Assembly (NCBI RefSeq): GCF_000255655.1
Contig: NZ_JH636434.1
Location: forward strand, 940,661-1,004,660
Direction: 5' to 3'
Source: Schlesneria paludicola DSM 18645
Lineage (GTDB): Bacteria > Planctomycetota > Planctomycetia > Planctomycetales > Planctomycetaceae
Length of the DNA stretch: 64,000 nucleotides
Position 1 is the stretch's first letter, and each line of letters starts with the position of its first letter. Below are positions 48,106 to 57,284 of the stretch, one piece after another. A model generated the notes under the pieces. The model had not been told where the DNA came from, searched no databases, and saw only the letters and a list, made by a program, of their open reading frames with translations. The position numbers and the translations under genes are program-made.

Positions 48106-48939
48106 ATGGGAATCGCATCCAACGTGGTCCCGTGTCTTCGGCTAGCGCTGTGCCTGATCGTCGCGTCGTTCGCCGCAACGTGTGCGATAGCTGATGAACC
48201 CGTGAAATCATTGATTTTGCCGGGGGAATCGTTCCTGATTGAAGGGCGTCCTGGGTTCATTCTCACGCCCAAACCAAGCGAATCCGGTGGAAGAACTCCC
48301 TGGATTTTCTATGCCCCGACACTGAATGGCCTGCCGGACATTCACGAAAAATGGATGCATGAACAGTTTCTGGCCGCCGGTGTCGCCGTCGCTGGAATCG
48401 ATATCGGCGAAGCGTACGGCAGTCCAAACGGTCGGCGGCTCATGACCGCGTTCTATGACGAACTGACAACAAAACGAAGCTTCGCTTTGAAGCCCTGCTT
48501 GTTGGGACGCAGCCGAGGGGGCCTGTGGGTGACGAGTTGGGCCGGCGAGCATCCCGACAAGGTTGCGGGAATCGCGGGGATCTACCCGGTCTTCGACTTG
48601 CGCAACTATCCCGGCGTCAAGAATGCCGCGCCCGCGTACGAGATGACGCCGGACGAACTCGAGTCACGGCTTGAGGAGTTCAATCCCCTAAATCAGGTTT
48701 CGAAGCTGGCCGCGGCCAAGATTCCGGTCTACCTCATTCATGGTGACATCGATCAGGTCGTACCTCTCAAGCAAAATTCGGGAGAGTTCGCAGCTCGATA
48801 TCAGACGGCTGGCGCCGAGAAGCTAGTCACCGTTTCTGTGGCGGAAGGCCAGGGACACAACTATTGGGAAGGCTTCTTTCGCTGTCAGCCGCTTATCGAT
48901 TTTGCCATCGAACGGTCACGCGAAGGCGCCAAGCCTTAA
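48106..48939 (+). CDS. Exported alpha/beta hydrolase
   Basis: 277 residues, with ACGGAG upstream of the ATG. A signal peptide (LRLALCLIVASFAATCAIA) directs export. The alpha/beta hydrolase core has the nucleophile elbow GRSRGG (Ser136), the acid Asp in VYLIHGDIDQVVPL and the His in GQGHNYWEGFF. NGLPDIHEKWMHEQFLAAGV and DIGEAYGSPNGRRL place it near prolyl-oligopeptidase-like or esterase-type enzymes of planctomycetes. Substrate unknown; a carbohydrate-ester or peptide substrate is plausible. The isochorismatase-like gene follows after 92 bases. Confidence 0.88.
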   Translation: MGIASNVVPCLRLALCLIVASFAATCAIADEPVKSLILPGESFLIEGRPGFILTPKPSESGGRTPWIFYAPTLNGLPDIHEKWMHEQFLAAGVAVAGIDIGEAYGSPNGRRLMTAFYDELTTKRSFALKPCLLGRSRGGLWVTSWAGEHPDKVAGIAGIYPVFDLRNYPGVKNAAPAYEMTPDELESRLEEFNPLNQVSKLAAAKIPVYLIHGDIDQVVPLKQNSGEFAARYQTAGAEKLVTVSVAEGQGHNYWEGFFRCQPLIDFAIERSREGAKP

Positions 48940-49031
48940 CGCGTGTTGCTCGTTTCATTCGTGCTCTTGGGACAGACACTTCAGCCTGTCTGGCGGCCCG
49001 CGGCAACAACAGGATCTGACGGAGAATTCGT

Positions 49032-49973
49032 ATGCGACAGAACTGGTCACGCAGACTCCTCCCAATCATGGTTCCGATGGCTTTGATCGCCACGGCTTCA
49101 GTCCTGCGTGCGGCCGACACACCGGCGGACATCACCTCGAAACCGTTAGTGCTCCATACCCGTTCGTTCGTGCCATTGGATGAATCACTGACCGGCCGAT
49201 TCGCCAAACTGGAATCGATCGTCAAGTGGGATCCGCAGCAAACGGCCATGATCGTGTGTGATATGTGGGATCAGCATTGGTGCAGAGGGGCCGCTCGTCG
49301 TGTGGAAGAACTGGCCGGGCCGATGAACGAATTGATTCGCGAAGCCCGCAAACGCGGTGTCTTCATTATCCACGCACCAAGTACCACCGTGAAATTCTAC
49401 GAGGGGACGCTCCCGCGTAAACGGGCTCAGCAAGCGAAGATGGTTCCCACGTCCACACCACTGGCTTCCGTCGAACGATGGGGCACTGCATGGTGCTATC
49501 CGAACGAAAACCATGAACCGCCAATCCCCATCGACGACACGGATATGGGGTGCGACTGCGTCGAGAAATGCCAAATCGTTCCACCATGGACGCGTCAGAT
49601 CAAGACGATCGAGATCGCGGATCAGGATGCCATCACCGACAACGGACAAGAGACATTTAATCTGCTTGCCGAGCGAGGCATCGATCAGGTGATCATCATG
49701 GGCGTGCACTTGAATATGTGTGTACTGGGCCGTCCATTTGCAATTCGCCAGCTCGTGGCACAGGGAAAGAAAGTGCTCCTCATCCGTGACATGACCGATA
49801 CGATGTACAATTCAAAGATGAAGCCCTTCGTCGACCATTTCTCGGGAACGGAGTTGATGGTCAACCATGTGGAAAAGTATTGGTGTCCGACGATCGACAG
49901 CACGGATTTCATGGGCGGGAATCCGTTTCGATTCCACGAAGATACGCGAACCGCGAGCGAATCAAACCGATAG
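49032..49973 (+). CDS. Exported isochorismatase-family cysteine hydrolase
   Basis: 313 residues. An N-terminal signal ends near LRAADTPAD. The fold is that of the isochorismatase/nicotinamidase cysteine hydrolases: MIVCDMWDQHWCRGAA supplies the catalytic Asp77, and IIMGVHLNMCVLGRPF supplies Cys230. Relatives cleave nicotinamide, isochorismate or carbamoyl compounds. Export is unusual for this family outside planctomycetes. The substrate cannot be told. It is the second of two rightward exported hydrolases and is convergent with the sulfatase. Confidence 0.85.
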   Translation: MRQNWSRRLLPIMVPMALIATASVLRAADTPADITSKPLVLHTRSFVPLDESLTGRFAKLESIVKWDPQQTAMIVCDMWDQHWCRGAARRVEELAGPMNELIREARKRGVFIIHAPSTTVKFYEGTLPRKRAQQAKMVPTSTPLASVERWGTAWCYPNENHEPPIPIDDTDMGCDCVEKCQIVPPWTRQIKTIEIADQDAITDNGQETFNLLAERGIDQVIIMGVHLNMCVLGRPFAIRQLVAQGKKVLLIRDMTDTMYNSKMKPFVDHFSGTELMVNHVEKYWCPTIDSTDFMGGNPFRFHEDTRTASESNR

Positions 49974-49990
49974 AAACGTGAGCGATGTCG

Positions 49991-50014
49991 CTTCGGCGCC
50001 CATGGCCCCCGAAG
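49991..50014. terminator. Possible bidirectional hairpin between convergent genes
   Basis: CTTCGG (49991-49996) pairs with CCGAAG (50009-50014) between the ends of the isochorismatase-like and sulfatase genes. The stem is only 6 bp. Confidence 0.3.
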
Positions 50015-50074
50015 GCGTGGAAGTCAGCTCGACGCGGCACGCAGGAATCGCGCGCGTCTCATTCGATGCGTTAT

Positions 50075-51400
50075 TCACTTGGACCGCGCCGGTCGACGCA
50101 GTTCTTTAGGCCGCGCGTCGGCAAACTGCGCGAGAGCCTGACTGAGCTGCTCCTTCGCCATCTGAGCGGCTGCATCAAAAGATTCCGGTGCCAAGACGTC
50201 TTCACCATACCGGCCATCGAGCTTCGACAGTCGTCCATCGCCATACAGTTTGTAGTGATGGTTTCGGGCGAATTCGACTGGCTCGTCAATTCGATTCCCT
50301 TGATTAGGTGCGTACCAGCAGTACAGCCAGGAACGTGGTGTTCCCGTTTCCCCCTTGAGTTGGGGCAGAAAACTTCGACCATCAAATGGTCGATCCGTGG
50401 GCAAGCCGATGCCAACGGCATCACAAATCGTGGGAAGGAAGTCGGTGGTGTCAACAAGGTCCGAGATGACGCGCGGTGCGACAAGCCCAGAGCAATTTGC
50501 AATCAAGGGAACTCGCGTTCCCGCGTCTGTCGTCTTCGACTTGCCTCCAATGATTGTCTGACCATTCCACTCGGACGACACCTTCAATGCGGTACCATTA
50601 TCGCCTACAAACAGGATCAGTGTTCGTTCTCGTATTTGAAGATCCTCAAGGCGAGACACCAACTGGCCGACAAGTTTGTCCAGATATGTCAGCATTTCCC
50701 CAAAATGACGCCCATCCTGGTTGATGGTCTCACCGATCGCATTGGGATCCCAGTCGGAACTGTCGGGAGTTGGTTGGAACGGTGCATGCGTAAGCATCAT
50801 CGGATAGTAGAGAAAAAACGGTTGATCGCGATGCTGCTCTATAAATCGTAGAGCGTGCTGTTGCACCAGATCGGGACCGTACTCGCCATTCGAAAAATCG
50901 ATCTGCCTTCCATTGATCTCAAGTCCTGGGTTGGCGTATCGCGGTGGCCGGCGGTTCAGTTGCCAAAGGCAGTAGTCGTCGAAACCGAAATGATGGGGTC
51001 CATTGAGTCCGTTGTCCAATTGCCATTTGCCGACAATTCCCGTGGCGAATCCCGCCTCTTTCAAGATGTGACCAAACGTCCTTTGCTGAGCGTCAAGCAA
51101 ACCGAACCGGACGTAGTTACGGACATTCGATTGCCCAGTCATCATTTGGACGCGGGTGGGTGTGCACAGCGGCTGCGCATAGCAATGTTCGAACCTCGCA
51201 CCGGTCGCGGCCAGTTGATCGAGATGCGGAGTTTTGTAGGACGTTCCTCCGTTTGCGCCGATGCACTCGTAGCCCAAATCGTCGGCGAGGATGAGGACGA
51301 CATTCAATCGGTCGGCCGCGGCGACGCGGTGTGTCGTGCCGGCAAGGGCACAAACGAGAATCAGCAGCATGAGAATCTGGGGACCGCCGCGCAGAAACAT
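50075..51400 (-). CDS. Exported formylglycine sulfatase
   Basis: 441 residues from the ATG at 51400, which gives a clean signal peptide (LMLLILVCALAGTTHRVAA). A GTG at 51463 would overlap the preceding gene's stop (GTGA) but puts 21 residues before the signal. The active-site motif is CTPTR (Cys78 to Arg82), the C-x-P-S/T-R sequence converted to formylglycine, preceded by the calcium ligands VVLILADDLGYECIGANGG. Other conserved stretches are GKWQLDNGLNGPHHFGFDDY and LFVGDNGTALKV. Planctomycetes carry many sulfatases for algal and animal polysaccharides; the substrate here is unknown. It lies in a probable operon with the hydrolase gene upstream. Confidence 0.92.
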   Translation of the reverse strand: MFLRGGPQILMLLILVCALAGTTHRVAAADRLNVVLILADDLGYECIGANGGTSYKTPHLDQLAATGARFEHCYAQPLCTPTRVQMMTGQSNVRNYVRFGLLDAQQRTFGHILKEAGFATGIVGKWQLDNGLNGPHHFGFDDYCLWQLNRRPPRYANPGLEINGRQIDFSNGEYGPDLVQQHALRFIEQHRDQPFFLYYPMMLTHAPFQPTPDSSDWDPNAIGETINQDGRHFGEMLTYLDKLVGQLVSRLEDLQIRERTLILFVGDNGTALKVSSEWNGQTIIGGKSKTTDAGTRVPLIANCSGLVAPRVISDLVDTTDFLPTICDAVGIGLPTDRPFDGRSFLPQLKGETGTPRSWLYCWYAPNQGNRIDEPVEFARNHHYKLYGDGRLSKLDGRYGEDVLAPESFDAAAQMAKEQLSQALAQFADARPKELRRPARSK

Positions 51401-51459
51401 GATAGAACTTTCAAAGTCGATGTTTTCGAAAAAACGAGTCACCCGTCTGAACTCAAGAT

Positions 51460-52548
51460 TCACCGATGAACACTCGAGTTTGCGTCCGGCGCCAATTTCT
51501 GTATCAACCAGTCGATTGCATAGTTCTCAGACTGGGGAGTCACAGCATGACCTGTATTCGGTTGCAATAGGCATTCGAACTGATCACTCGCGCCCGCCTG
51601 GACGTAGGCAGCACGCGCGGACTCGATGCAGAGATTCAGCCCGCCGAGCGGTGTTCGGTCATCTCGGTCGCCGTTAATGACAAGTAGCGGACGCGGGGCA
51701 ATTGCCGGCAGCATGGCGGGACCATCGAAGACATCACAAATTCCCGGGACAACTCGATCGTAGAAACGACGGATGAACTTGGCATCGAGCGTCGTCACAC
51801 CTGCATCGCGCGCAGCGGCATCCACGGCAGACTGAATCGTCCCGATCCGTGAATGCCAGGCGTCGTGACTCAGCGCCCAGCCGAAACTCTGCACACCAAT
51901 GCACGGAACCACGGCAGCCAATCGAGTATCTGTCGCCGCGGCGAGGTACAGCTCAGTTCCTCCTTTGGAGAAACCGATGCCTCCGATCTTCTTCGGGTTG
52001 ATATCACGACGCGTCTCAAGGTAATCGATCAATCGCAGCGTGTCCCAGACCGTGTCGTAAAGAAAGGGAAACTTGTTCCCCGATTTCCACGTTTCAAAGA
52101 TGGCCGCACGATATGAGTCCGCCCCTTTCTCACCATTCAGCCGTTCACCCGAATAGCGGGCGTCGATCGCCACTGCGGTAAGGCCTCGCGAAGCCAGCCG
52201 GCGAAGTAGAGGCCGCATCGCATCCTTGCTGCCGCCTGTTCCATGCAACACGATCACCGTTGGACACAGACCGTGACTCGAGACGGGTTTGACCAGCCGT
52301 CCCGGTACGACTTCTCCCGCCTCTGAATTGAAGGTGAAATGCTGTTCGATCAGATTCTGCTCGTGTGACTCAGGCTGCTCGCGCGGGTCCAGTGGTGATC
52401 GGGGGCGATCAATCAGCTTGAGAAACCGGCCTCGTGTCATGGGATCACCGGGAACTGGACGAGGTGGACGCGTTGCTTCGTCAGCGTTTAACAGTCCCTG
52501 CCCCGCAATGAACAGGCTTGCCACAAACCACGGAATCACAAACCGCAT
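51460..52548 (-). CDS. Exported alpha/beta hydrolase (dienelactone-hydrolase-like)
   Basis: 362 residues from the ATG at 52548; the 17 upstream in-frame codons lie before a good AGGAG site and are dropped. A signal peptide (IPWFVASLFIAGQGLLNA) precedes a 60-residue linker and an alpha/beta hydrolase core: CPTVIVLHGTGGSKD, AIDARYSG, the elbow IGGIGFSKGGTEL with the nucleophile Ser, the acid in LLVINGDRDDRTP and the His in PNTGHAVTP. The group resembles planctomycete dienelactone-hydrolase or acetyl-xylan-esterase-like enzymes. It is immediately upstream of the sulfatase, possibly removing ester groups from the same polymer; this is inference. Confidence 0.87.
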   Translation of the reverse strand: MRFVIPWFVASLFIAGQGLLNADEATRPPRPVPGDPMTRGRFLKLIDRPRSPLDPREQPESHEQNLIEQHFTFNSEAGEVVPGRLVKPVSSHGLCPTVIVLHGTGGSKDAMRPLLRRLASRGLTAVAIDARYSGERLNGEKGADSYRAAIFETWKSGNKFPFLYDTVWDTLRLIDYLETRRDINPKKIGGIGFSKGGTELYLAAATDTRLAAVVPCIGVQSFGWALSHDAWHSRIGTIQSAVDAAARDAGVTTLDAKFIRRFYDRVVPGICDVFDGPAMLPAIAPRPLLVINGDRDDRTPLGGLNLCIESARAAYVQAGASDQFECLLQPNTGHAVTPQSENYAIDWLIQKLAPDANSSVHR

Positions 52549-53202
52549 GTTCGATGTACTCCTGAAAGTCGAACGGCCTGGGTGAGCGCTGTGGCGCATG
52601 CAATTTGGCAGTCATACGGCATTTTTGGTACCCGAGAGATTAGCAGATTGGTCCACATCAGGTCACGTTTCCGTTGTGGGAAGCCGGCCTTCCATGTTCT
52701 CCACCGTCACGCAGGATTGTGCCGAGGAATTGGCTGGAGCCCCACATTCGCCCCTTTGAACGTTCCGCATCAGTTTCGTTAGAAGCTGGATAGCTGTCGT
52801 TTCCCGCACAGTCCGTTCCGCCTGACAATCTCATTCGATGGTCAATCTTGGATCAGGTTGTCATAGGTCGAGCGACCGTCCAAGGATTTGTGGGACAAGA
52901 CGCAAGTTAAACCTTACCTGAGCCGAAAAGTCAGTGATGTGTCTGGCGGGGACATTGTCATTCGATGTTGTGACTCTGTTCAGTGCGAACATTCGACAAG
53001 GTCCCTTCAATCGTTAGACACCAGTGGAAATCACAGGGACTGGCTCCGCCCAGATTCGACAACGCCATGACATCGTGAACGCCGAGGCGACTGCCCCCTT
53101 GATTTCAACAGGCGGTTCGTCGCTGCACTCGTCACGAACATGGATTCCGCTCGTCGTATTCGATCGGCCCTCTCAGTCATTCGTCGCGGAAAGAGCTGAA
53201 AA
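52549..53202. other. Divergent intergenic region with a dispersed repeat
   Basis: About 650 bases between the leftward hydrolase gene and the rightward FHA gene. It contains the second copy of the dispersed repeat (53036-53122) and must hold both promoters. No gene is supported; short ORFs here show no features. Confidence 0.5.
53036..53122. repeat. Dispersed repeat, copy 2
   Basis: This copy matches that at 45703-45789 over about 87 bases in the same orientation. Its ends are less perfectly inverted than those of copy 1. It lies about 80 bases upstream of the FHA-protein gene. Confidence 0.6.
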
Positions 53203-56200
53203 ATGATCTCTGTTGCCAGCACCAAGAGCCGTCATCCACGCACCGCTCGATCAAGCGGCCTGCTCGTGCTGGAACCGCCACGTCATACGCAATTGCCGTT
53301 GGCGTATCTGCCTCCTGGCAAGCATTTGATCGGCACGAGCGACATCTGTGCCATTCGCGTTGTGGCGGAAGGCGTTCAACCGCGTCACGCGATGTTGCTG
53401 GTTGGCGATCAGATGATTCTTCTCAAAGCCCTTGATCCGCGGACTTGGGTCAATGACGGCGTCGTGTCGGAAACGACACTTCGACCGGGCGATCGGATTA
53501 GTATTGGACCGATCACTTACAAATTGCGTATCGCCACGGCGGATGAACTGCTCGACTTCAACGCCGCTGAAGTCGAAACGCACGCTCCTGCGATCCCGCC
53601 CGAACCTGTTCAAGTCATGTTGCCATCGCAGATCAGACCTCAGGTGCCGCCTCCGATTCCACCGGAGTTGCTTGCGGAAGCCATGCGATTCGTCGCCGTT
53701 CTACCGAATACGGAATCGTCGATCCCGGCCCCCGTCATTAAGACTGCGACGGAAGATGTTCCACCAGTTGGTTTTAACCAACCCCAGAACGTCGTCGCAT
53801 CGATTGTGTCTTCGCCGGCCATACCGTCTGAAGCCGTTGATATCGAACGGATAGCGCTAGACGAGCCTGCGACACCGATTTCGCGAGTCGAGTGTGCACC
53901 GCCTGTGGCAACGCACGGACTCGCATTGCGAGAAATTCACCGGCAAATTGCCATGTTGAATGATCTGCCAATGGTTGTTGATCGCGGTCGCGACGATGCA
54001 CGCCTTGAGGAAGAACGGCAACGGCTGAATGTTAAGGAAGCAGAACTCGCGCAGCTTGCGGAAGAGCTATCGCGACAAGCTCAACGTCTGCGCGATCGAC
54101 ACGGTCAATTGTCTGAGCGCGAGTCGGCACATGAACGAAAACAGTCGCTGCTGACTCAAGAACAAGAGCGCCTTGTGGCGGCGGCTCAATCGACACGGCG
54201 CGATCTGGCCGAAGAGCACGCGCGGCAGAAAGCCCTGTGGCAAGAATGGGACGCCGCGTATCGTCGCACGGCTGACGAACTGAGGGATCAGCTGGAGTTT
54301 GTCGAGCAGCGTCGAGGCGCGTTTCAACAGGAAGCAGAACGTATCGCGGAAAGCCGCATCGAGCTCCAACGATTGCGAGAGGACATTGAACGTGATCGTC
54401 GTGTCGCCGCGACAGAACGAGTTCAAGCCGCGCAAGAGTTGGGCGAATTGCATTCGACGCGTGCCGCATTCGAAACGACGCGGCGCCAACATTCGGTTGA
54501 AACCCAAGAACGCGAAACGCAACTGACGAACGAACGCCACGCACTGGCAATGCTGCAGGATGAGTTGCTGGCAGCGCAGCAGCGAATGGAACATGATCGA
54601 ACCTCATTCGCAGCCGAGAGATCTGCCGAATCGCGACAACGCGAGCAAGAAGTGCGCGAACTCACTCAGGCGCGAATGCGGCTGAACGATGAAGAGACTT
54701 CGCTGCATTCTCTTCGGATTGAACTCGAATCTGATCGCCAATCGTTCGAACAGGAACGTGAATCCCTGCGACGCGAGCGTGAACGGTTCGACGCCACGCG
54801 GTCCGATGTCGACGGCCTTCGAACTGAGTTGAGCCAGGTGAAGTGCGAACTCGATTTGCACCGCCAGTCGCTCGATGAACATCTCCGAGCGAAACGGACC
54901 GCCGATGAGCAACTCGCGCAATTGCAGGCAGAAATCGAGAGAGTCAGACAATCCAGAAGCGATCTTGAAATGAAGCTTGAGGCAGAACGCCGCGAACTTC
55001 AGCGCGAGCGAAACGGATATGAATTCGAACGCGCCGATGTGGGCGGACTGCAGGCCGAACTCGACCGTTTAAGACAGCGTAAGATCGTCCTCGAATCTGA
55101 ACTGGAATCCGAGCGGCGCGACCTTCAACGTGAACGGAACGCTTATGACTTCGAACGCGCGGACGTGGAACAGCTGCAAGCCGATTTGAACCTGGCGCGG
55201 GCCCAGCTTGTCGAACACGAGCGAATCTTCCTGGGCCACGCTCAGGGAAAAGACTCCGTCGATTCCGAAGTACATCGATTGCAAGCGGAAGTCGAAGAGT
55301 TGCGTCAATCGGACAATGCGCTTCGGTTGCAACTCGATGCCGAACGACACCAGCGTCAACTCGAACGTGAATCATTTTTGGCGACACGCGAAGAAATGAG
55401 TGTGGCCCTCACGGCATCGCACGCCGCCCAATACCGGTTTGTCGAACCGTCCTCTGATGATGACTCCCCAACGGGGCCAGGGACCGCCGGTCATTGGCGC
55501 CATGAGTCCGTTCCCACGTCGACAAGCGAAATGACCTCACTTCTTGGTCCTGAGTCGTCATACGAATCACTGACCGGCTCAATGACAATGCTACCGCCAC
55601 CAATTCCGGCTGACGGACTGTCCTCGACAAGCAGCGTGGCTTGGAGTGGACAGTCGATTGGCGACAATCCGGTTGACGAGGTGCCCCCTGCACACCAATC
55701 GGGGTTATGTCACTCTGACGAGGTGATCAATTGTCGGGATGAAAATGTGTGGAGTTCGGCACGAGGGACTGAGCCGACACTCGAATCAGAGTCCCCGTCG
55801 TCGATTCAGACCACTGCGATGGCGTACCATGAAGCATTCGCCGACGAACCGCTGCCGCCGCAACACCAGGAAGACGAAGTTGCACGTCGTGTCATTGAGA
55901 CAATCGACTCAACGTTGTCAGGCATGTCTCAACTCTTCGGAACGAATGCCCTAACACACGAAGCAAGTCAGCACGATGTGGAATCGTTCGAACGCAACTC
56001 GCTCGATCAGGTTGGCGGAACGAGATTTGACGCAACTGAGCCATCGCTCGGAATCGAATCCGCGTTCCGACGTGCAAGTGGCGATGGCGAGGATCTGTCG
56101 CTACCAAATTTGCGTGCGCAATTGGCACAGATGTTTGATCTTCCCGAATCACCGTCCTCGACTTTCGAACGGTCCTCCGAGGATCAGCGTCTGTCAGAGA

Positions 56201-57123
56201 CCGCCCCGATTCAATCGGAGGAATTGTTAGAGAGTCTCTCTCAGTCAACAATCTCCTGCGACGCGGGTCGAGCACAATCTGACGTTCTCACAACGACGGC
56301 CGAAATAGCATCCGGGGACTCGCCAGATTCAGCAGGGACCGCCGTAGTGACGACCGACGAGTCTGAAGAAGACAATGCATGGACTCGTCGATTGCGCGAA
56401 CTTTCGCAGTTGGCGGCACCAGAACCATCGCCCGCACCTGCTCCAACTTCCCCCGTTGTCGCGGTGCCTCCTGAATTGCCTGCCCCCGAGATCGTGACGG
56501 AATCCTCCGAAGTTGATGAGTATTCGGTCGAAGCACAGTTGGCCCGATTGCTGGGTAAGCCGCGGCGTTTTCCCGATACCGCTTCCGGTGCGACGCCATC
56601 AGAATCTGCACCAGAGGAACCGAAACCATTTGCGGTCTATGTGCCTCCCGTTGAATCGGCGCCAGAGTTCAACGCCGAGGACCGGTCCCATCTGCTGGCT
56701 GAGCCACGGCATCGTCAGAATAAGAACGCGATCCGAGAGGAAGTGCAGTCATTTCGCGCCGTCGCACAGATGTCCGCTCGTACGGCACTTGCCAAGCATA
56801 CTTGGGACAATCTGCGGAACGAGTTCTACTTGACGTCGACGCTGACGTCGATTTCAGCCGTCGCAACGGCTTGGTATCTCGGCTCATTTGTCGTTGGAAA
56901 CGAGACCGAATCGTGGAAGGGACTCGCCTGCGGACTCGCCACGCTTTTGGCGTCACAAAGGTTGATCCGGGCCTCGAAGCAACTCAGTCAATGGCGTAGA
57001 AAAAACCTGCTGCGAACTTCCACGAAGAAGGCACCTGCCCCGCCGCTCTCATTGGTTGTCGATGCAGCCGTGTCAGACGCGGGTTTGTCTGACGCTTCGA
57101 AGGAAATTTCCAGCGACAATTAA
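53203..57123 (+). CDS. FHA-domain coiled-coil membrane protein
   Basis: 1306 residues. Residues about 18-110 form an FHA-like domain (GKHLIGTSDICAIRVVAEG, PRHAMLLVGDQMILLKAL, RPGDRISIGPITYKL), normally a phosphothreonine reader. About 265-745 is a long coiled coil rich in Glu, Arg and Gln, with a 42-residue unit (six heptads) repeated exactly in register from residue 601. About 750-1190 is acidic and low-complexity. Two membrane helices lie near 1211-1231 and 1239-1254, followed by a basic cytoplasmic tail (SQWRRKNLLRTSTKK). GGAAAGAG precedes the ATG. No named family is recognised; a phospho-dependent scaffold tethered to the membrane is inferred. It ends at a strong hairpin (57187-57223). 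Confidence 0.8.
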   Translation: MISVASTKSRHPRTARSSGLLVLEPPRHTQLPLAYLPPGKHLIGTSDICAIRVVAEGVQPRHAMLLVGDQMILLKALDPRTWVNDGVVSETTLRPGDRISIGPITYKLRIATADELLDFNAAEVETHAPAIPPEPVQVMLPSQIRPQVPPPIPPELLAEAMRFVAVLPNTESSIPAPVIKTATEDVPPVGFNQPQNVVASIVSSPAIPSEAVDIERIALDEPATPISRVECAPPVATHGLALREIHRQIAMLNDLPMVVDRGRDDARLEEERQRLNVKEAELAQLAEELSRQAQRLRDRHGQLSERESAHERKQSLLTQEQERLVAAAQSTRRDLAEEHARQKALWQEWDAAYRRTADELRDQLEFVEQRRGAFQQEAERIAESRIELQRLREDIERDRRVAATERVQAAQELGELHSTRAAFETTRRQHSVETQERETQLTNERHALAMLQDELLAAQQRMEHDRTSFAAERSAESRQREQEVRELTQARMRLNDEETSLHSLRIELESDRQSFEQERESLRRERERFDATRSDVDGLRTELSQVKCELDLHRQSLDEHLRAKRTADEQLAQLQAEIERVRQSRSDLEMKLEAERRELQRERNGYEFERADVGGLQAELDRLRQRKIVLESELESERRDLQRERNAYDFERADVEQLQADLNLARAQLVEHERIFLGHAQGKDSVDSEVHRLQAEVEELRQSDNALRLQLDAERHQRQLERESFLATREEMSVALTASHAAQYRFVEPSSDDDSPTGPGTAGHWRHESVPTSTSEMTSLLGPESSYESLTGSMTMLPPPIPADGLSSTSSVAWSGQSIGDNPVDEVPPAHQSGLCHSDEVINCRDENVWSSARGTEPTLESESPSSIQTTAMAYHEAFADEPLPPQHQEDEVARRVIETIDSTLSGMSQLFGTNALTHEASQHDVESFERNSLDQVGGTRFDATEPSLGIESAFRRASGDGEDLSLPNLRAQLAQMFDLPESPSSTFERSSEDQRLSETAPIQSEELLESLSQSTISCDAGRAQSDVLTTTAEIASGDSPDSAGTAVVTTDESEEDNAWTRRLRELSQLAAPEPSPAPAPTSPVVAVPPELPAPEIVTESSEVDEYSVEAQLARLLGKPRRFPDTASGATPSESAPEEPKPFAVYVPPVESAPEFNAEDRSHLLAEPRHRQNKNAIREEVQSFRAVAQMSARTALAKHTWDNLRNEFYLTSTLTSISAVATAWYLGSFVVGNETESWKGLACGLATLLASQRLIRASKQLSQWRRKNLLRTSTKKAPAPPLSLVVDAAVSDAGLSDASKEISSDN
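55003..55254 (+). repeat. Two 126-bp in-frame units encoding a 42-residue coiled-coil repeat
   Basis: The blocks starting at 55003 and 55129 encode RERNGYEFERADV and RERNAYDFERADV at the same phase. Forty-two residues equal six heptads. A more distant relative (RERERFDATRSDV) lies 77 residues upstream, eleven heptads away. Confidence 0.75.
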
Positions 57124-57186
57124 GGCCCGCGCGAGACCACAGGGTGCAAATAGCGCCCCAGATGTCACGCGAGAAAATCGAGTTTC

Positions 57187-57223
57187 GCTGCATGGCTCGC
57201 TTACGATTGGCGAGCCATGCGGC
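57187..57223. terminator. Strong hairpin between the FHA gene and the aldolase gene
   Basis: A 14-bp stem (57187-57200 with 57210-57223, one T-G wobble) encloses a 9-base loop between convergent genes. It has no U-tract and could act for both. Confidence 0.7.
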
Positions 57224-57284
57224 AAAGTAAAGACCTTGGAAAGTTGTCGGTCAGGTCAGCAGAGGTCGCGGCATTTCCCAGCCG

